DNA from: Phyllobacterium sophorae | GTDB taxonomy: Bacteria > Pseudomonadota > Alphaproteobacteria > Rhizobiales > Rhizobiaceae | Reading direction: 5' to 3' | Assembly: GCF_003010965.1 (NCBI RefSeq) | Contig: NZ_PGGM01000017.1 | Location: 1 to 64,000 of the forward strand | DNA: 64,000 bases | Shown: piece after piece, positions 28,095-38,183 of the stretch | How the letters are laid out: each line of letters begins with the position of its first letter | How positions within the stretch are numbered: position 1 is the stretch's first letter | Program-made: the position numbers and the translations under genes | The notes under the pieces: generated by a model | What the model saw: only the letters and a program-made list of their open reading frames with translations | Told to the model about the DNA's origin: nothing | Databases searched by the model: none

Positions 28095-29306
28095 ATGCCT
28101 GCCTCTTTTGCAACCGATGGTCGTTTGTTGCTGACCAACGTCAAACCGGTTGCCTTCGGACCTGACACACCATCTTCGACGATCGACATTCTGATCGATG
28201 CCGACGGAAAGATCGCCGAATTCGGCCGGTCGCTGAACGTTCAGGCCGACATTCGCCGTGTCGATGCCAACGGCGCGTGGATTTCACCGGGCTGGGTTGA
28301 TCTGCATACCCATATCTGGCACGGCGGCACCGACATTTCCGTTCGTCCGCAAGTGTGCGGCGCGCAGCGCGGTGTAACGACCATCGTCGATGCGGGGTCG
28401 GCCGGCGAAGCCAACTTTCACGGATTTCGCGAATACATCATCGAGCCGGCGCGCGAGCGCATCAAGGCGTTTTTGAACCTCGGCTCGATAGGGCTGGTCG
28501 CCTGCAACCGCGTAAGCGAACTCAGCGACATCCGCTCGATCGATATTGACCGTACGGTGGCCTGCGTCAACGAAAACCGCGATCATATTGTCGGTCTGAA
28601 AGTGCGCGCCAGCCACGTCATAACCGGGTCATGGGGCGTGACACCGGTAAAAGTGGGCAAAAAGCTCGCCAAGATTCTCAAAATCCCGATGATGGTGCAC
28701 GTCGGCGAGCCGCCGGCTCTCTATGACGAAGTCCTGGAGATTCTCGGGCCCGGCGATATCATCACCCATTGCTTCAATGGCAAGGTGGGCAGCAGCATTA
28801 TCGAGGACGACGACCTGTTCGAACTGGCGGCGCGCTGTGCAGGCGAGGGCATCCGCCTCGACATCGGTCACGGCGGTGCCTCGTTCTCCTTCCGCGTGGC
28901 GGAAGTCGCGATTAAGCGTGGTCTCCTGCCCTTCTCAATCTCGACCGACATCCACCTGCGCAGTTTGAATTTTGCCGTATGGGATCTTGGCACCACCATG
29001 TCGAAACTGCTGAGTGTCGGCATGCCGTTCGACAAGGTGGTGGAAGCAGTGACGATCTCACCGGCATCCGCCATCAATCTGCCGACGGACAATCTGCTTT
29101 CCGTCGGGGCACGCGCAGATTTCACCATCTTCGAGCTGGCCGCTTCCGATCTTACGGTTATCGATTCGATGGGCTACGAAGCCCGGCTCGACAAACTGTT
29201 CGAGCCACGCTGGGCAGTGCTTGGCAACGAGCTCATCACTGCCAGCCGCTATCAGCCGGCAGAGCCTGAAACATCCGGTGCCATCGCACCCTATTCATAC
29301 CGCTAA
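28095..29306 (+). CDS. Amidohydrolase/deacetylase, EF_0837/AHA_3915 type
   Basis: A 403-residue metal-dependent hydrolase of the amidohydrolase superfamily. The first metal site is WVDLHTHIWHGGTDIS (about residue 72), further ligands lie in IPMMVHVGEPP (about 203) and DIITHCFNGK (about 225), and the late Asp in FSISTDIHLR (about 283). An active-site Lys is likely in VGLKVRAS. Members are often annotated as dihydroorotase-like or N-acyl-amino-acid deacylases and are known to lie next to SelA-like PLP enzymes, as here. It probably splits an amide bond in the imported compound. The true substrate is not known. Confidence 0.78.
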   Translation: MPASFATDGRLLLTNVKPVAFGPDTPSSTIDILIDADGKIAEFGRSLNVQADIRRVDANGAWISPGWVDLHTHIWHGGTDISVRPQVCGAQRGVTTIVDAGSAGEANFHGFREYIIEPARERIKAFLNLGSIGLVACNRVSELSDIRSIDIDRTVACVNENRDHIVGLKVRASHVITGSWGVTPVKVGKKLAKILKIPMMVHVGEPPALYDEVLEILGPGDIITHCFNGKVGSSIIEDDDLFELAARCAGEGIRLDIGHGGASFSFRVAEVAIKRGLLPFSISTDIHLRSLNFAVWDLGTTMSKLLSVGMPFDKVVEAVTISPASAINLPTDNLLSVGARADFTIFELAASDLTVIDSMGYEARLDKLFEPRWAVLGNELITASRYQPAEPETSGAIAPYSYR

Positions 29307-29316
29307 GGAATAAGCC

Positions 29317-29814
29317 TTGAGCCATATATCAAGTCCGGCAATCGATGCTGACATTTCTCCCTACGACCGCCTGAAGGCGCTTGGCGTCTCGCTGCCGCCA
29401 GCGCCGAGCCCGATTGCCAACTTTGTTACCCATATCCAGGAAGGCAATATGCTCTACCTCTCGGGGCAGGGGCCGCGCGAAGTAGATGGCTTCATGCATA
29501 CCGGTAAGGTCGGTGGCAATGTGACTGTCGAAGAAGCCTACAAGCACGCGCGTCTGACAGGCATCAACCTGCTTGCGGTCATGCAGTCGGCCCTGGGGGA
29601 TTTGGGCCGCGTCAAGCGCGTCGTAAAACTTCTCGGCATGGTCAACGCCGTGCCCGATTTTGCCGATCATCCCTCGGTCATCAATGGCTGTTCGGATCTT
29701 CTCATCGACGTGTTCGGCGAAGCCGGGAACCATGCGCGTTCGGCGGTTGGCTTCGGCTCACTGCCAGGAAATATCACCGTGGAGATCGAGGCGATCATCG
29801 CCTTGAAAGACTAA
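29317..29814 (+). CDS. RidA/YjgF/YER057c/UK114 family protein
   Basis: A 165-residue member of the Rid family, longer at the N-terminus than RidA (about 128 residues). The conserved Arg lies in GNHARSAVGFGSLPGN (about residue 142) and the C-terminal Glu in VEIEAIIAL, both needed in RidA to hydrolyse enamines and imines. The start is TTG, ten bases after the amidohydrolase stop, with AAGGAA ahead. In this cluster it could clear an enamine made by the PLP-dependent enzyme encoded at 30767. That link is inference. Confidence 0.82.
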   Translation: MSHISSPAIDADISPYDRLKALGVSLPPAPSPIANFVTHIQEGNMLYLSGQGPREVDGFMHTGKVGGNVTVEEAYKHARLTGINLLAVMQSALGDLGRVKRVVKLLGMVNAVPDFADHPSVINGCSDLLIDVFGEAGNHARSAVGFGSLPGNITVEIEAIIALKD

Positions 29815-29818
29815 GGGC

Positions 29819-30652
29819 TTAAGAGTGGCTGCGCCAACCCATCACCGTTTCAATCCGTTCCGCCGAAGCCTTGACCTCGGTCGTATAACGCTCGGGATGA
29901 TCGGTGATCTTTTGTTCGGGAAGAACGATGGATATGGTCGCAATGCATGTCCCCTTGTCGTCGCAAATGGGCGAGGCAACGCAGGCAACGGCATAGTCCG
30001 ATTCGCCCGCCTGGATGGAAATGCGGGCCTGCAAGGCCTGCCTGGCCGATTCCGACAGCACCGCCGGATCGATCACCGCCCGTCCTGTCGGCGAGGATTT
30101 GGCGCAATGTTCGAACAGGTCCAGCCGCTCTTGTTCCGGCAGATGGCCAACCAGCAGGCGCCCGGACGCGGTCCAGTTGAGAGGCACCCGGGTGCCGACA
30201 CGAGACGTTACCTGGAAATGTCCCGGACCATCAGCCATGGCGAGCACCATCATATGGTCGCCGTCGCGGCCACAAACCTGAACCGTCTCGCCCGAAACGC
30301 GGCTGAGATTGTGCATTTCGTGATTGGCGACGTTGAGGAAATCCAGCGAACGCGCATAGGCAAGGCCGTAATGGTAAAGCCGCGCACCCAGCCAGACCGA
30401 GCTGTCACTGTTGCGCGAAAGCAGGTTCTTTTCGACCAGATCGTCGATAATCACATAGACGGTGGAAAGCGGCGCACCGATCGCCTTTGCGATGGCATAG
30501 ACACCGGCCGGGCTTCCTGTCTCGTACAAATAGTCGAGAATCTGCAGCGCGCGGTCAATGCCGCTGACACGCGATCGCTTGATCTTCGCGCCGGCCTTTT
30601 CGGTTTTGTCAAAACCGCGGGTGGCGTCGATGTCTGATGTCTTTGCGTCCAC
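29819..30652 (-). CDS. IclR family transcriptional regulator
   Basis: A 277-residue regulator with a winged helix-turn-helix ([42 protein letters not shown], residues about 30-72) and an IclR effector domain ([54 protein letters not shown]). It lies inverted inside the peptide-type transport cluster, with one operon ending at it and the other starting divergently from it, so it likely controls both. An inverted repeat upstream of each operon is a candidate site. Confidence 0.88.
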   Translation of the reverse strand: MDAKTSDIDATRGFDKTEKAGAKIKRSRVSGIDRALQILDYLYETGSPAGVYAIAKAIGAPLSTVYVIIDDLVEKNLLSRNSDSSVWLGARLYHYGLAYARSLDFLNVANHEMHNLSRVSGETVQVCGRDGDHMMVLAMADGPGHFQVTSRVGTRVPLNWTASGRLLVGHLPEQERLDLFEHCAKSSPTGRAVIDPAVLSESARQALQARISIQAGESDYAVACVASPICDDKGTCIATISIVLPEQKITDHPERYTTEVKASAERIETVMGWRSHS

Positions 30653-30698
30653 GTTCAGGCTCCTGGCAGGATCATTCAGTCTTGCGACTCTTTATTAC

Positions 30699-30718
30699 AT
30701 TATAACGGCATATATGCC
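30699..30718. promoter_or_regulatory. Candidate operator in the iclR/PLP-enzyme divergent gap
   Basis: CATTATAA at 30699 abuts the perfect 12-base palindrome GGCATATATGCC (30707-30718). CATTATAA also occurs inside the inverted repeat in front of the transporter operon at 24631. Shared words in the two promoters suggest one regulator, most simply the IclR protein. Confidence 0.4.
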
Positions 30719-30766
30719 AAGCAAAGGGAATGTTTTGCTCGGCAGCATCACTTCAAGGAGAATAGC

Positions 30767-31978
30767 ATGACCGACTCTCACACGCCGCCCGATTTGCGCC
30801 AGTCCCTCGGCCTTCGACCCGTTATCAATGTGTCGGGGACGATGACATCGCTCGGCGCGTCGATCGTCGTGCCGGAAGCTGTCGCAGCCATGAGTGCCAT
30901 ACTCCCGCAATTCGTGGAAATCAATGATCTGCACAAAATGGCAAGCCCCGTGATCGCACGCCTGACCGGCGGCGAGGCAGGCTTTGTCACGGCGTCCTGC
31001 TCGGCGGGCATCAGCCTCGCCGTTGCCGCAACGATGACCGGAAACGATCTGGCGGCCATCGAGCGTCTGCCCGACACGGCAGGGTTAAAGGACGAGGTCA
31101 TTATCCAGACAGGGCATGTTGTCAGCTATGGGGCACCGGTGGATCAGGGCATCCGGCTTTCTGGCGCCAGGGCCGTGCTCATCGGCCAGGCGACGTCATG
31201 CTATCCCTATCACCTCGAAGGCGCTATCAATGAGCGCACGGCAGCGGCGGTCTTCGTCGTTTCGCATCACACCGTTCAGTATGGGCTCATCGCCCTGAAG
31301 AAATTTGCCGAGGTCTGCCATGCGCGCGGCGTGCCGGTCATCGTTGATGCCGCGTCGGAATATGATCTGAAGATCTTCCTCGCACAGGGCGCCGATATAG
31401 CCCTCTATTCGTCGCACAAATTTCTTGGCGGTCCGACCGGCGGCATTGTTGCCGGGCGCAAGGAGCTGGTGCGCAGTGCCTTCCTGCAAAACATGGGGAT
31501 CGGCCGCGGCATGAAGCTTGGCAAGGAAAGCATCCTTGGCACCATTGCCGCATTGGAAGCCTGGGAGAAGCGTGACCATGCCGGCATTCGTGAGAAGGAA
31601 ACCGGCTACCTCAATTTGTGGAAGCAGACACTGACCGGCAAACCAGGTGTCACCGCCGAGATCGAGCCGGATCCGACCAACAACCCGCTTGATCGTTTGC
31701 GCGTGAGCGTCAATGCGCAAGAGTCGCATATAACGGCCTGGGATCTCGCCGATGCGCTGGCGCGCGGTGCCCATCCTGTCATCGTGCGCGATCACGAAGC
31801 CGAACACGGGTACTTCTATATGGATCCATGCAACCTGCATCCGGGCGAAGAGAAAATTGTGGCAAGGCGCCTTCATGAGGAACTTGGCAAGGCCACGGCG
31901 TCGAACGAAATCATCTCGACGCCATTTGAAGAACGCTATGCGCGTCGTATCGCCGGCCTGATGCGCTGGCCCGATTGA
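30767..31978 (+). CDS. SelA/DgaE-like PLP-dependent enzyme
   Basis: A 403-residue fold-type I PLP enzyme of the SelA-related group that includes D-glucosaminate-6-phosphate ammonia-lyase (DgaE). Start [15 protein letters not shown], cofactor region [15 protein letters not shown], the PLP Asp in [13 protein letters not shown] (about residue 195) and the PLP Lys in [14 protein letters not shown] (about 222) are visible. True selenocysteine synthase is unlikely because of the context and the shorter length. It may eliminate ammonia or another group from the compound freed by the amidohydrolase. AAGGAGAA precedes the start, 24 bases before the ATPase gene. Confidence 0.75.
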   Translation: MTDSHTPPDLRQSLGLRPVINVSGTMTSLGASIVVPEAVAAMSAILPQFVEINDLHKMASPVIARLTGGEAGFVTASCSAGISLAVAATMTGNDLAAIERLPDTAGLKDEVIIQTGHVVSYGAPVDQGIRLSGARAVLIGQATSCYPYHLEGAINERTAAAVFVVSHHTVQYGLIALKKFAEVCHARGVPVIVDAASEYDLKIFLAQGADIALYSSHKFLGGPTGGIVAGRKELVRSAFLQNMGIGRGMKLGKESILGTIAALEAWEKRDHAGIREKETGYLNLWKQTLTGKPGVTAEIEPDPTNNPLDRLRVSVNAQESHITAWDLADALARGAHPVIVRDHEAEHGYFYMDPCNLHPGEEKIVARRLHEELGKATASNEIISTPFEERYARRIAGLMRWPD

Positions 31979-32001
31979 GCGGAACGGTAAAAGGATAGCC
32001 T

Positions 32002-33819
32002 ATGGAAAAGCCCATCGCCCCGGTTTTGTCGGTTTCCAACCTGACCACGTCCTTCCTCGCGGACGGTCAGTGGCGGCCGGTCGTGCGCAATGTATCATTT
32101 GATGTTGCGCCCGGTGAAACGGTGGCAATCGTTGGCGAGTCCGGTTCGGGCAAGAGCGTTACGTCACTTTCGATCATGCGGCTTTTGCAGCAGGACAAGA
32201 GCCGCATCGAAGGCAAGATCATGCTGGGCGGGAAGGATATTCTGGCATTGCCGGAAAACCAGATGCGCGCCGTGCGTGGCAATGATGTGGCCATGATCTT
32301 TCAGGAACCGATGACCAGCCTCAACCCGCTGTTCACGGTTGGCCAGCAGATCAGCGAGGCGCTGCTTTGCCACCACCCTATCTCGCGGGCAGAGGCGAAG
32401 GCGGAGACCGTTCGCCTTTTGGAAAAAGTCCGCATACCGGCAGCCAAATCGCGATTTGACGAATATCCGCACCGGTTTTCCGGAGGCATGCGCCAGCGCG
32501 TGATGATTGCCATGGCCCTTGCCAGCAAACCCAAACTGCTTATCGCTGATGAGCCGACAACCGCTCTGGATGTAACCATCCAGGGTCAGATCCTCGATCT
32601 CATCAAATTGTTGCAGGATGAGGAGGGGGCTTCGGTTCTGTTCATCACCCACGATATGGGCGTGGTGGCGGAAATTGCCGACCGGACCGTGGTCATGTAT
32701 GGCGGCGAGGCCGTCGAAACAGGCAAGACCGAAGACATTTTCGCCCGGCCACAGCATCCCTATACCCGGTCGCTGTTGTCTGCCGTTCCTATCCTTGGCT
32801 CGATGAAGGGACATAGCCGGCCCTTGCGGTTTCCCGTCGTGGATCGCGCCACGGGGAGCTCCGATACCCCCGTCGAAGCTGCCGATACGGTCCAGCGGGA
32901 AGCCGAGCCGCTTCTCGATGTGCGCAATTTGACGACACGGTTCAATATCCATTCCGGGATGTTCGGCCAGCTTGAGGGGCGGGTGCACGCGGTCGAGAAC
33001 CTGTCCTTTACCCTACAGCCCGGCGAAACGCTGTCACTGGTCGGTGAATCCGGCTGCGGCAAGTCGACGACCGGACGCTCGATCATGCGCCTTGTCCAGG
33101 CGCAAGGCGGCGAAGTTCTGCTCAACGGCCAGGATGTGCTGACCATGGATCAAAAGCAGCTGCGTGACATGCGCCGGACCATGCAAATGATCTTCCAGGA
33201 TCCGTTTGCCAGCCTCAACCCGCGCATGACTGTGGGTGCTGCAATCGCCGAACCGTATCTGGAACATAAGCTTGGAACCCGCGCCCAGGCACGCGAGCGG
33301 GTGGCGGATCTTCTGCAACGCGTCGGCCTCAGCGCGGACATGGCAGCGCGCTACCCGCACGAATTCTCCGGCGGTCAGCGCCAGCGCGTGTGCATTGCGC
33401 GCGCGCTTGCTCTTGATCCCAAGATTATCGTCGCCGACGAATCCGTCTCGGCGCTCGATGTGTCGATCAAGGCGCAGGTCATCAATCTTCTCCTTGATCT
33501 GCAGGCCAGTCTGAACCTGGCATACCTTTTCATTTCGCATGATATCGCAGTCGTCGAACGGGTCAGTCATCGCATCGCCGTCATGTATCTGGGCGAAATC
33601 GTCGAAATCGGACCGCGCGCGGCGATTTTCGAAAATCCGCAACATCCCTATACCAAAAAGCTGATCTCGGCAGTGCCTGTTCCCGATCCGGCGCGGCGCG
33701 GGATGAAACGACCGGTCTCAAATGAGGAGATCAAGAGTCCCGTGCGTACACCGGACTTTGTCGTTCCCGTGCGCCAGTATGCGGAAATCTCGACAGGGCA
33801 CCTGGTCCAGCTGCAGTGA
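32002..33819 (+). CDS. Fused dipeptide-type ABC transporter ATPase (DppD-DppF)
   Basis: A 605-residue protein joining two ATPases that are separate in E. coli Dpp. First half: Walker A GESGSGKSVT, signature FSGGMRQRV, Walker B LLIADEPTTALDV, and the C-terminal oligopeptide motif HPYTRSLLSAVP. Second half: GESGCGKSTTG, FSGGQRQRVCIARAL, VADESVSALDV, and HPYTKKLISAVP. It must serve the permeases encoded at 26282 and 27223. It is separated from them by the inverted regulator and sits in the operon of the PLP enzyme, an unusual split that still suggests one system. Confidence 0.9.
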   Translation: MEKPIAPVLSVSNLTTSFLADGQWRPVVRNVSFDVAPGETVAIVGESGSGKSVTSLSIMRLLQQDKSRIEGKIMLGGKDILALPENQMRAVRGNDVAMIFQEPMTSLNPLFTVGQQISEALLCHHPISRAEAKAETVRLLEKVRIPAAKSRFDEYPHRFSGGMRQRVMIAMALASKPKLLIADEPTTALDVTIQGQILDLIKLLQDEEGASVLFITHDMGVVAEIADRTVVMYGGEAVETGKTEDIFARPQHPYTRSLLSAVPILGSMKGHSRPLRFPVVDRATGSSDTPVEAADTVQREAEPLLDVRNLTTRFNIHSGMFGQLEGRVHAVENLSFTLQPGETLSLVGESGCGKSTTGRSIMRLVQAQGGEVLLNGQDVLTMDQKQLRDMRRTMQMIFQDPFASLNPRMTVGAAIAEPYLEHKLGTRAQARERVADLLQRVGLSADMAARYPHEFSGGQRQRVCIARALALDPKIIVADESVSALDVSIKAQVINLLLDLQASLNLAYLFISHDIAVVERVSHRIAVMYLGEIVEIGPRAAIFENPQHPYTKKLISAVPVPDPARRGMKRPVSNEEIKSPVRTPDFVVPVRQYAEISTGHLVQLQ

Positions 33820-33943
33820 CCTTCGTTATCGAATGCAACCGCTGACACAAGGGGGCGATGGCGCGCGCTGAAAAATTTCTCTATCATTCGCCTTGGCGCC
33901 GTGGCATTCCTGCGCCATCGGAAACGCACGACAGAGCGGCACC

Positions 33944-35134
33944 ATGACCCAGCAATTCATCGACCATTTGTCCCGCGAACTGGCCGGACTGAAGGAGACC
34001 GGACTATACAAGTCCGAACGTGTCATCACCTCGAAACAGGCCGGGCAGATCGAGATTTCGACAGGCGCAAAGGTGCTGAATTTCTGCGCCAACAACTATC
34101 TCGGCCTTGCCAACAATGAAGAGCTGGCGGCAGCCGGCAAGGCCGCACTCGACCGTTACGGTTACGGCATGGCCTCGGTGCGTTTCATCTGTGGCACACA
34201 GGAAGAGCATAAGCAGCTTGAAGCGCGCATCTCCAGTTTTCTTGGACTTGAAGATACGATCCTGTACTCCAGCTGTTTCGACGCCAATGGCGGCCTGTTC
34301 GAAACGCTCCTTGGTGATGAAGATGCCATCATCTCGGATGCGCTCAACCATGCATCGATCATCGATGGTGTGCGCCTTTCCAAGGCCAAGCGCTTCCGCT
34401 ATGCCAACAACGACATGGCCGCTTTGGAAGAAGAACTGAAGAAGGCCGAAGGCAGCCGCTTCAAGATGATCGCTACAGACGGCGTGTTCTCAATGGATGG
34501 CATTATCGCCAATCTTCAGGGCGTGTGTGATCTTGCAGAGAAATATGATGCGATGGTCATGGTCGATGACAGTCATGCCGTCGGTTTCGTGGGCAGCCAT
34601 GGCCGCGGCTCCGCCGAACATTGCGGTGCCGAAGGGCGCGTCGATATCATCACCGGTACCCTTGGCAAGGCGCTGGGCGGCGCATCGGGCGGCTATACAT
34701 CCGCCAAGGGCGAAGTGATCGACTGGCTGCGCCAGCGCTCGCGACCCTACCTGTTTTCCAATACGCTGGCCCCGGTCATTGCCGCAGCTTCATTGAAGGT
34801 TTTTGACCTGATCGACCAGGGCGCGGACCTGCGGGCGCGCCTCAATGCCAATGCTGCGCATTTCCGCCGGGACATGACAAAGCTTGGTTTCACCCTGGCT
34901 GGCGCCGACCACCCGATCATACCGGTGATGCTCGGCGAAGCGACGTTGGCCCAGGAGATGGCATCGCGCATGCTGGAGAAGGGCGTATACGTCATCGGCT
35001 TCGCATTTCCGGTGGTACCGAAGGGCCAGGCGCGCATTCGCACACAGATGTCTGCCGCCCACACCACGCAAGATGTCGCCCGGGCGATTGATGTCTTTGC
35101 GGAAGTAGGGCGTGATCTCGGTATCATCAAATAG
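33944..35134 (+). CDS. kbl: 2-amino-3-ketobutyrate CoA ligase (glycine C-acetyltransferase)
   Basis: A 396-residue alpha-oxoamine synthase that splits 2-amino-3-ketobutyrate with CoA to glycine and acetyl-CoA. [12 protein letters not shown] near residue 47, [19 protein letters not shown] near 85, [11 protein letters not shown] near 210 and the PLP Lys in [16 protein letters not shown] near 244 match Kbl; length equals E. coli Kbl (398). I chose the ATG giving MTQQFIDHL; an open frame 17 codons longer has no family match. It forms an operon with tdh. Confidence 0.95.
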   Translation: MTQQFIDHLSRELAGLKETGLYKSERVITSKQAGQIEISTGAKVLNFCANNYLGLANNEELAAAGKAALDRYGYGMASVRFICGTQEEHKQLEARISSFLGLEDTILYSSCFDANGGLFETLLGDEDAIISDALNHASIIDGVRLSKAKRFRYANNDMAALEEELKKAEGSRFKMIATDGVFSMDGIIANLQGVCDLAEKYDAMVMVDDSHAVGFVGSHGRGSAEHCGAEGRVDIITGTLGKALGGASGGYTSAKGEVIDWLRQRSRPYLFSNTLAPVIAAASLKVFDLIDQGADLRARLNANAAHFRRDMTKLGFTLAGADHPIIPVMLGEATLAQEMASRMLEKGVYVIGFAFPVVPKGQARIRTQMSAAHTTQDVARAIDVFAEVGRDLGIIK

Positions 35135-35143
35135 GATAGATCC

Positions 35144-36181
35144 ATGTCGAACATGATGAAGGCACTGGTCAAGGCCAAGGCGCAACCGGGGATCTGGATG
35201 GAACGGGTTCCGGTTCCCGAACCTGGCCCCAACGACGTTCTGATCCGCGTCAAGAAATCCGCCATCTGCGGAACCGATGTGCATATCTACAATTGGGACC
35301 AGTGGGCAAAGGCGACGATCCCCGTGCCGATGGTGGTGGGCCATGAATTTTGCGGCGAGATCGCCGAGATCGGTTCGGCCGTAACCAAATACAAGGTCGG
35401 TCAGCGCGTTTCGGGCGAGGGCCATATCGTGTGCGGAACCTGCCGCAATTGCCGGGCGGGCAGGGGGCATCTGTGCCGCAACACGCTGGGCGTCGGCGTG
35501 CACCGGCCCGGGTCCTTCGGCGAATATGTCTGCATTCCGGAAGCCAATGTCGTGCCTATCCCCGATGACATCGCCGATGAAATTGCCGCGATCTTCGATC
35601 CGTTCGGCAATGCCGTGCACACGGCGCTGAGCTTCGATCTTGTTGGCGAGGATGTGCTTGTCACCGGCGCTGGCCCCATCGGTATCATGGGAGCGCTGGT
35701 CGCAAAGCGCTCCGGCGCCCGCAAGGTGGTGATCACGGATATCAATCCGGCACGTCTTTCACTCGCCCGCAAGCTCGGCATTGACTATGTCGTCGATGCT
35801 TCGTCGCAAAACCTCGCCGATGTCATGCGGGAAATTGGCATGACCGAAGGTTTTGATGTCGGTCTGGAAATGTCGGGCGCGGCTCCGGCCTTCCGCGACA
35901 TGATCGACAAGATGAACAATGGCGGTAAGATCGCCATCCTCGGTATTGCACCAACCGGCTTCGAAATCGATTGGAACAAGGTCATTTTCAAGATGCTTAA
36001 CCTGAAAGGCATCTATGGCCGCGAGATGTTCGAGACCTGGTACAAGATGATTGCCTTTGTCCAGGGCGGACTTGATCTGTCGCCGATCATCACGCACCGT
36101 TTGCCGATTGATGATTTCCAGGCGGGATTTGACGCAATGCGCTCCGGCAGTTCCGGCAAGGTGGTCCTGAGCTGGGACTAG
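35144..36181 (+). CDS. tdh: L-threonine 3-dehydrogenase
   Basis: A 345-residue zinc alcohol dehydrogenase family enzyme oxidising L-threonine to 2-amino-3-ketobutyrate. Catalytic zinc ligands lie in [17 protein letters not shown] (Cys about 42) and VVGHEFCGE (His/Glu about 67); the structural zinc cluster is [15 protein letters not shown]; the NAD site is [12 protein letters not shown] near 172. Nine bases separate it from kbl, whose product uses its unstable intermediate. The pair feeds threonine carbon to glycine and acetyl-CoA. Confidence 0.96.
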   Translation: MSNMMKALVKAKAQPGIWMERVPVPEPGPNDVLIRVKKSAICGTDVHIYNWDQWAKATIPVPMVVGHEFCGEIAEIGSAVTKYKVGQRVSGEGHIVCGTCRNCRAGRGHLCRNTLGVGVHRPGSFGEYVCIPEANVVPIPDDIADEIAAIFDPFGNAVHTALSFDLVGEDVLVTGAGPIGIMGALVAKRSGARKVVITDINPARLSLARKLGIDYVVDASSQNLADVMREIGMTEGFDVGLEMSGAAPAFRDMIDKMNNGGKIAILGIAPTGFEIDWNKVIFKMLNLKGIYGREMFETWYKMIAFVQGGLDLSPIITHRLPIDDFQAGFDAMRSGSSGKVVLSWD

Positions 36182-36278
36182 GGCACTTCGATCTTGAAGC
36201 CTTGATCCTTGTATCGCCACAATTAAACGCCCACCTGCGTTGATGACATCGGCACACCAGCGAAACTCAGGTAGGTAT

Positions 36279-37217
36279 ATGGCAGCAAAGTCGCTAAGGC
36301 GCGCGCTATTCATCGTTAATCCCAATGCGCGCAACGGCAGAAAGTCCGTCGCTACAGTCCGTCAGGTCCTTGAAGATGGGGGCCTGACGCTTGTCGATGC
36401 AGCACCTGCACAAGGCGAAAATCTATCTGATGTCATCCGCCGCATGAGCAAAGCCTGCGATCTCGTGATTGTTGGCGGCGGCGACGGGACGCTGAATTCG
36501 GCAGCGGCCGGTCTCGTAGAGACAGCGCTGCCGCTGGGGGTCCTGCCGCTGGGCACGGCCAATGATTTCGCACGGACGATCGGCATTCCGCCGGACGCGC
36601 ACGAAGCCGCCAAGTTAATCCTTTCCGCCACGCCCCGGCCGATCGATCTGGGCGAGGTCAATGGTCACCTGTTTTTCAATGTGGCCAGCATCGGGTTCAG
36701 CGCGGAACTTGCAAGCGAACTGAGCGAAAAAGCCAAAAAGCGATGGGGCAAGCTCGGCTATGCCATTGTTGCTGCGCGGCTCTTGGCCCGTTCACGTCTG
36801 TTCACGGCATACGTCGAACATGACGGGTCGGTGGAAGAAATAAGGACGATGCAGGTATCGGTTGGCAATGGCCGGCACTATGGTGGAGGAATGACGGTCG
36901 AGGAAACCGCGACCGCCGATGACGGGCGCCTGGATTTCTACAGTCTTGAGGTTGATCACTGGTGGCGATTGCTGACCCTGTTGCCAAGCCTGCGCAAGGG
37001 CACGCAGGGCAAATGGGATGATGTGCGAGCCTTCCAGACCACCGAAGTCACGATCAAGACGAGCAGGCCGCGTGCGGTAAATACGGATGGAGATCTGACA
37101 ACGTGGACACCGGCCTATTTCCGCATCCGGGAAAAGGCGATCCATGTCTTTGCTCCCTTGGACAAGCAACAAGGATTGCTTACGCCGATTGAAACGGAGG
37201 TGTCGAACGATCGCTGA
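36279..37217 (+). CDS. Lipid kinase, YegS/diacylglycerol kinase catalytic family
   Basis: A 312-residue protein of the DAGK_cat/YegS/BmrU family. The nucleotide motif VIVGGGDGTLNSAAAGL lies near residue 60, LGVLPLGTANDFARTIGIP near 87, and the C-terminal lobe GNGRHYGGGMTVEETATADDGRLD near 190. Such enzymes phosphorylate diacylglycerol, phosphatidylglycerol or sphingoid lipids at the membrane. I use the ATG giving MAAKSLRRA because AGGTAGG precedes it; a TTG/ATG frame 12-13 codons longer is possible. No functional link with its neighbours is apparent. Confidence 0.85.
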   Translation: MAAKSLRRALFIVNPNARNGRKSVATVRQVLEDGGLTLVDAAPAQGENLSDVIRRMSKACDLVIVGGGDGTLNSAAAGLVETALPLGVLPLGTANDFARTIGIPPDAHEAAKLILSATPRPIDLGEVNGHLFFNVASIGFSAELASELSEKAKKRWGKLGYAIVAARLLARSRLFTAYVEHDGSVEEIRTMQVSVGNGRHYGGGMTVEETATADDGRLDFYSLEVDHWWRLLTLLPSLRKGTQGKWDDVRAFQTTEVTIKTSRPRAVNTDGDLTTWTPAYFRIREKAIHVFAPLDKQQGLLTPIETEVSNDR

Positions 37218-37314
37218 TTGCAGCCGATCGTCACCATGCTGCAGTCAGATTGTTTGACTTGGGGACAATTGGTGCGACACTCAATGCTTTCCGCGAACCT
37301 AAAGGGAGGCAAAC

Positions 37315-37701
37315 ATGACGATGAACTTGTTCTGCCGATTGCTGAGCGGCGCTATGCTGACAATACTGGTCATCTCGGGAGCCGCAGCGCATCACGGCTG
37401 GTCCTGGGCCGAGGCGGATCAGCTGGAGCTCAAAGGGGTAGTTCGGGATATTTATATAGGACCACCGCATCCAACGCTGGATGTTGAGACAGCCAATGAC
37501 GGTCTGTGGCGCATAGAACTTGCAAACCCGCGTCAAACCGAAAGGTCGGGCTTTGTCCAAGGTGTTGCAAAGGTTGGCGATGAGATCACCGCACTTGGAA
37601 ATCGCTCCAGCGATCCAAAGGAAAAGCGCATGAAGGCGGTAAGGATTACTGTAGGCGGGAAAACCTTTGATATCTACCCTGAGCGCATCAAGACGAATTG
37701 A
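37315..37701 (+). CDS. Exported small protein, DUF6152-like
   Basis: A 128-residue protein with a signal peptide (LLSGAMLTILVISGAAA) and mature start HHGWSWAEADQLELKGVVRDIYIGPPHPTLDV. The AHHGW start and the 'GVV..... PHP' pattern match the DUF6152 family of unknown function. GGGAGG precedes the ATG. Its stop overlaps the TTG start of the next membrane protein, so the two are translationally coupled. It is expected in the periplasm; no enzymatic motif is seen. Confidence 0.7.
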   Translation: MTMNLFCRLLSGAMLTILVISGAAAHHGWSWAEADQLELKGVVRDIYIGPPHPTLDVETANDGLWRIELANPRQTERSGFVQGVAKVGDEITALGNRSSDPKEKRMKAVRITVGGKTFDIYPERIKTN

Positions 37702-38183
37702 TTGACGCGCTGGTGGAGCTTCTGCAGGCGTTCTCTGAGTGGCCAGGCGCAGTCGTATTGCGGCGGGTTCAGCTTGTCTACCTGCTTGTCAACGCGGCGC
37801 ATATAGTCTCGATCGGACTTGTGGTCGGCGCGATCGTGTCGCTGGATCTTCGAATACTCGGAGCGTTCAAAGGGTATCCGATCAGTGTCCTTGGGCCGCC
37901 GCTATCGCGTATCGCGGCGATCGGTGTGGTACTCGCGATCGCCACAGGATTGATGCTTTTCTCGGTGCGGCCGATTGCCTACGCCCAAAATACCGCCTTC
38001 CTCGTCAAGGTCGGGCTCGTCGGTTTTGGCATCATCAATGCCGTTCTTCTCCATCGCAGTCGCCATTGGCCGATTGCATTGTCGGGCGGCAAAATACACC
38101 GAGGAGTTAAGGTATCGGCGTTTTTGTCGATAACGGTCTGGATCAGTGCCATCATCGCCGGTCGTTGGATTGGGTTTCTTTAA
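37698..38183 (+). CDS. Small integral membrane protein, DUF6644-like
   Basis: A 161-residue protein with four likely transmembrane helices (about residues 25-50, 68-88, 98-115 and 138-158). It starts with TTG that overlaps the preceding stop (TTGA). It resembles the DUF6644/DUF2214 type membrane proteins that often accompany DUF6152 genes. A His within VNAAHIVSIGL and one in LLHRSRHW could in principle bind heme or metal, but nothing proves this. Confidence 0.65.
   Translation: MIDALVELLQAFSEWPGAVVLRRVQLVYLLVNAAHIVSIGLVVGAIVSLDLRILGAFKGYPISVLGPPLSRIAAIGVVLAIATGLMLFSVRPIAYAQNTAFLVKVGLVGFGIINAVLLHRSRHWPIALSGGKIHRGVKVSAFLSITVWISAIIAGRWIGFL

Noticed and set aside
30767-31978. Selenocysteine synthase SelA
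   Set aside because: No selB or tRNA-Sec nearby, shorter than SelA, and located in a catabolic cluster next to its usual amidohydrolase partner.
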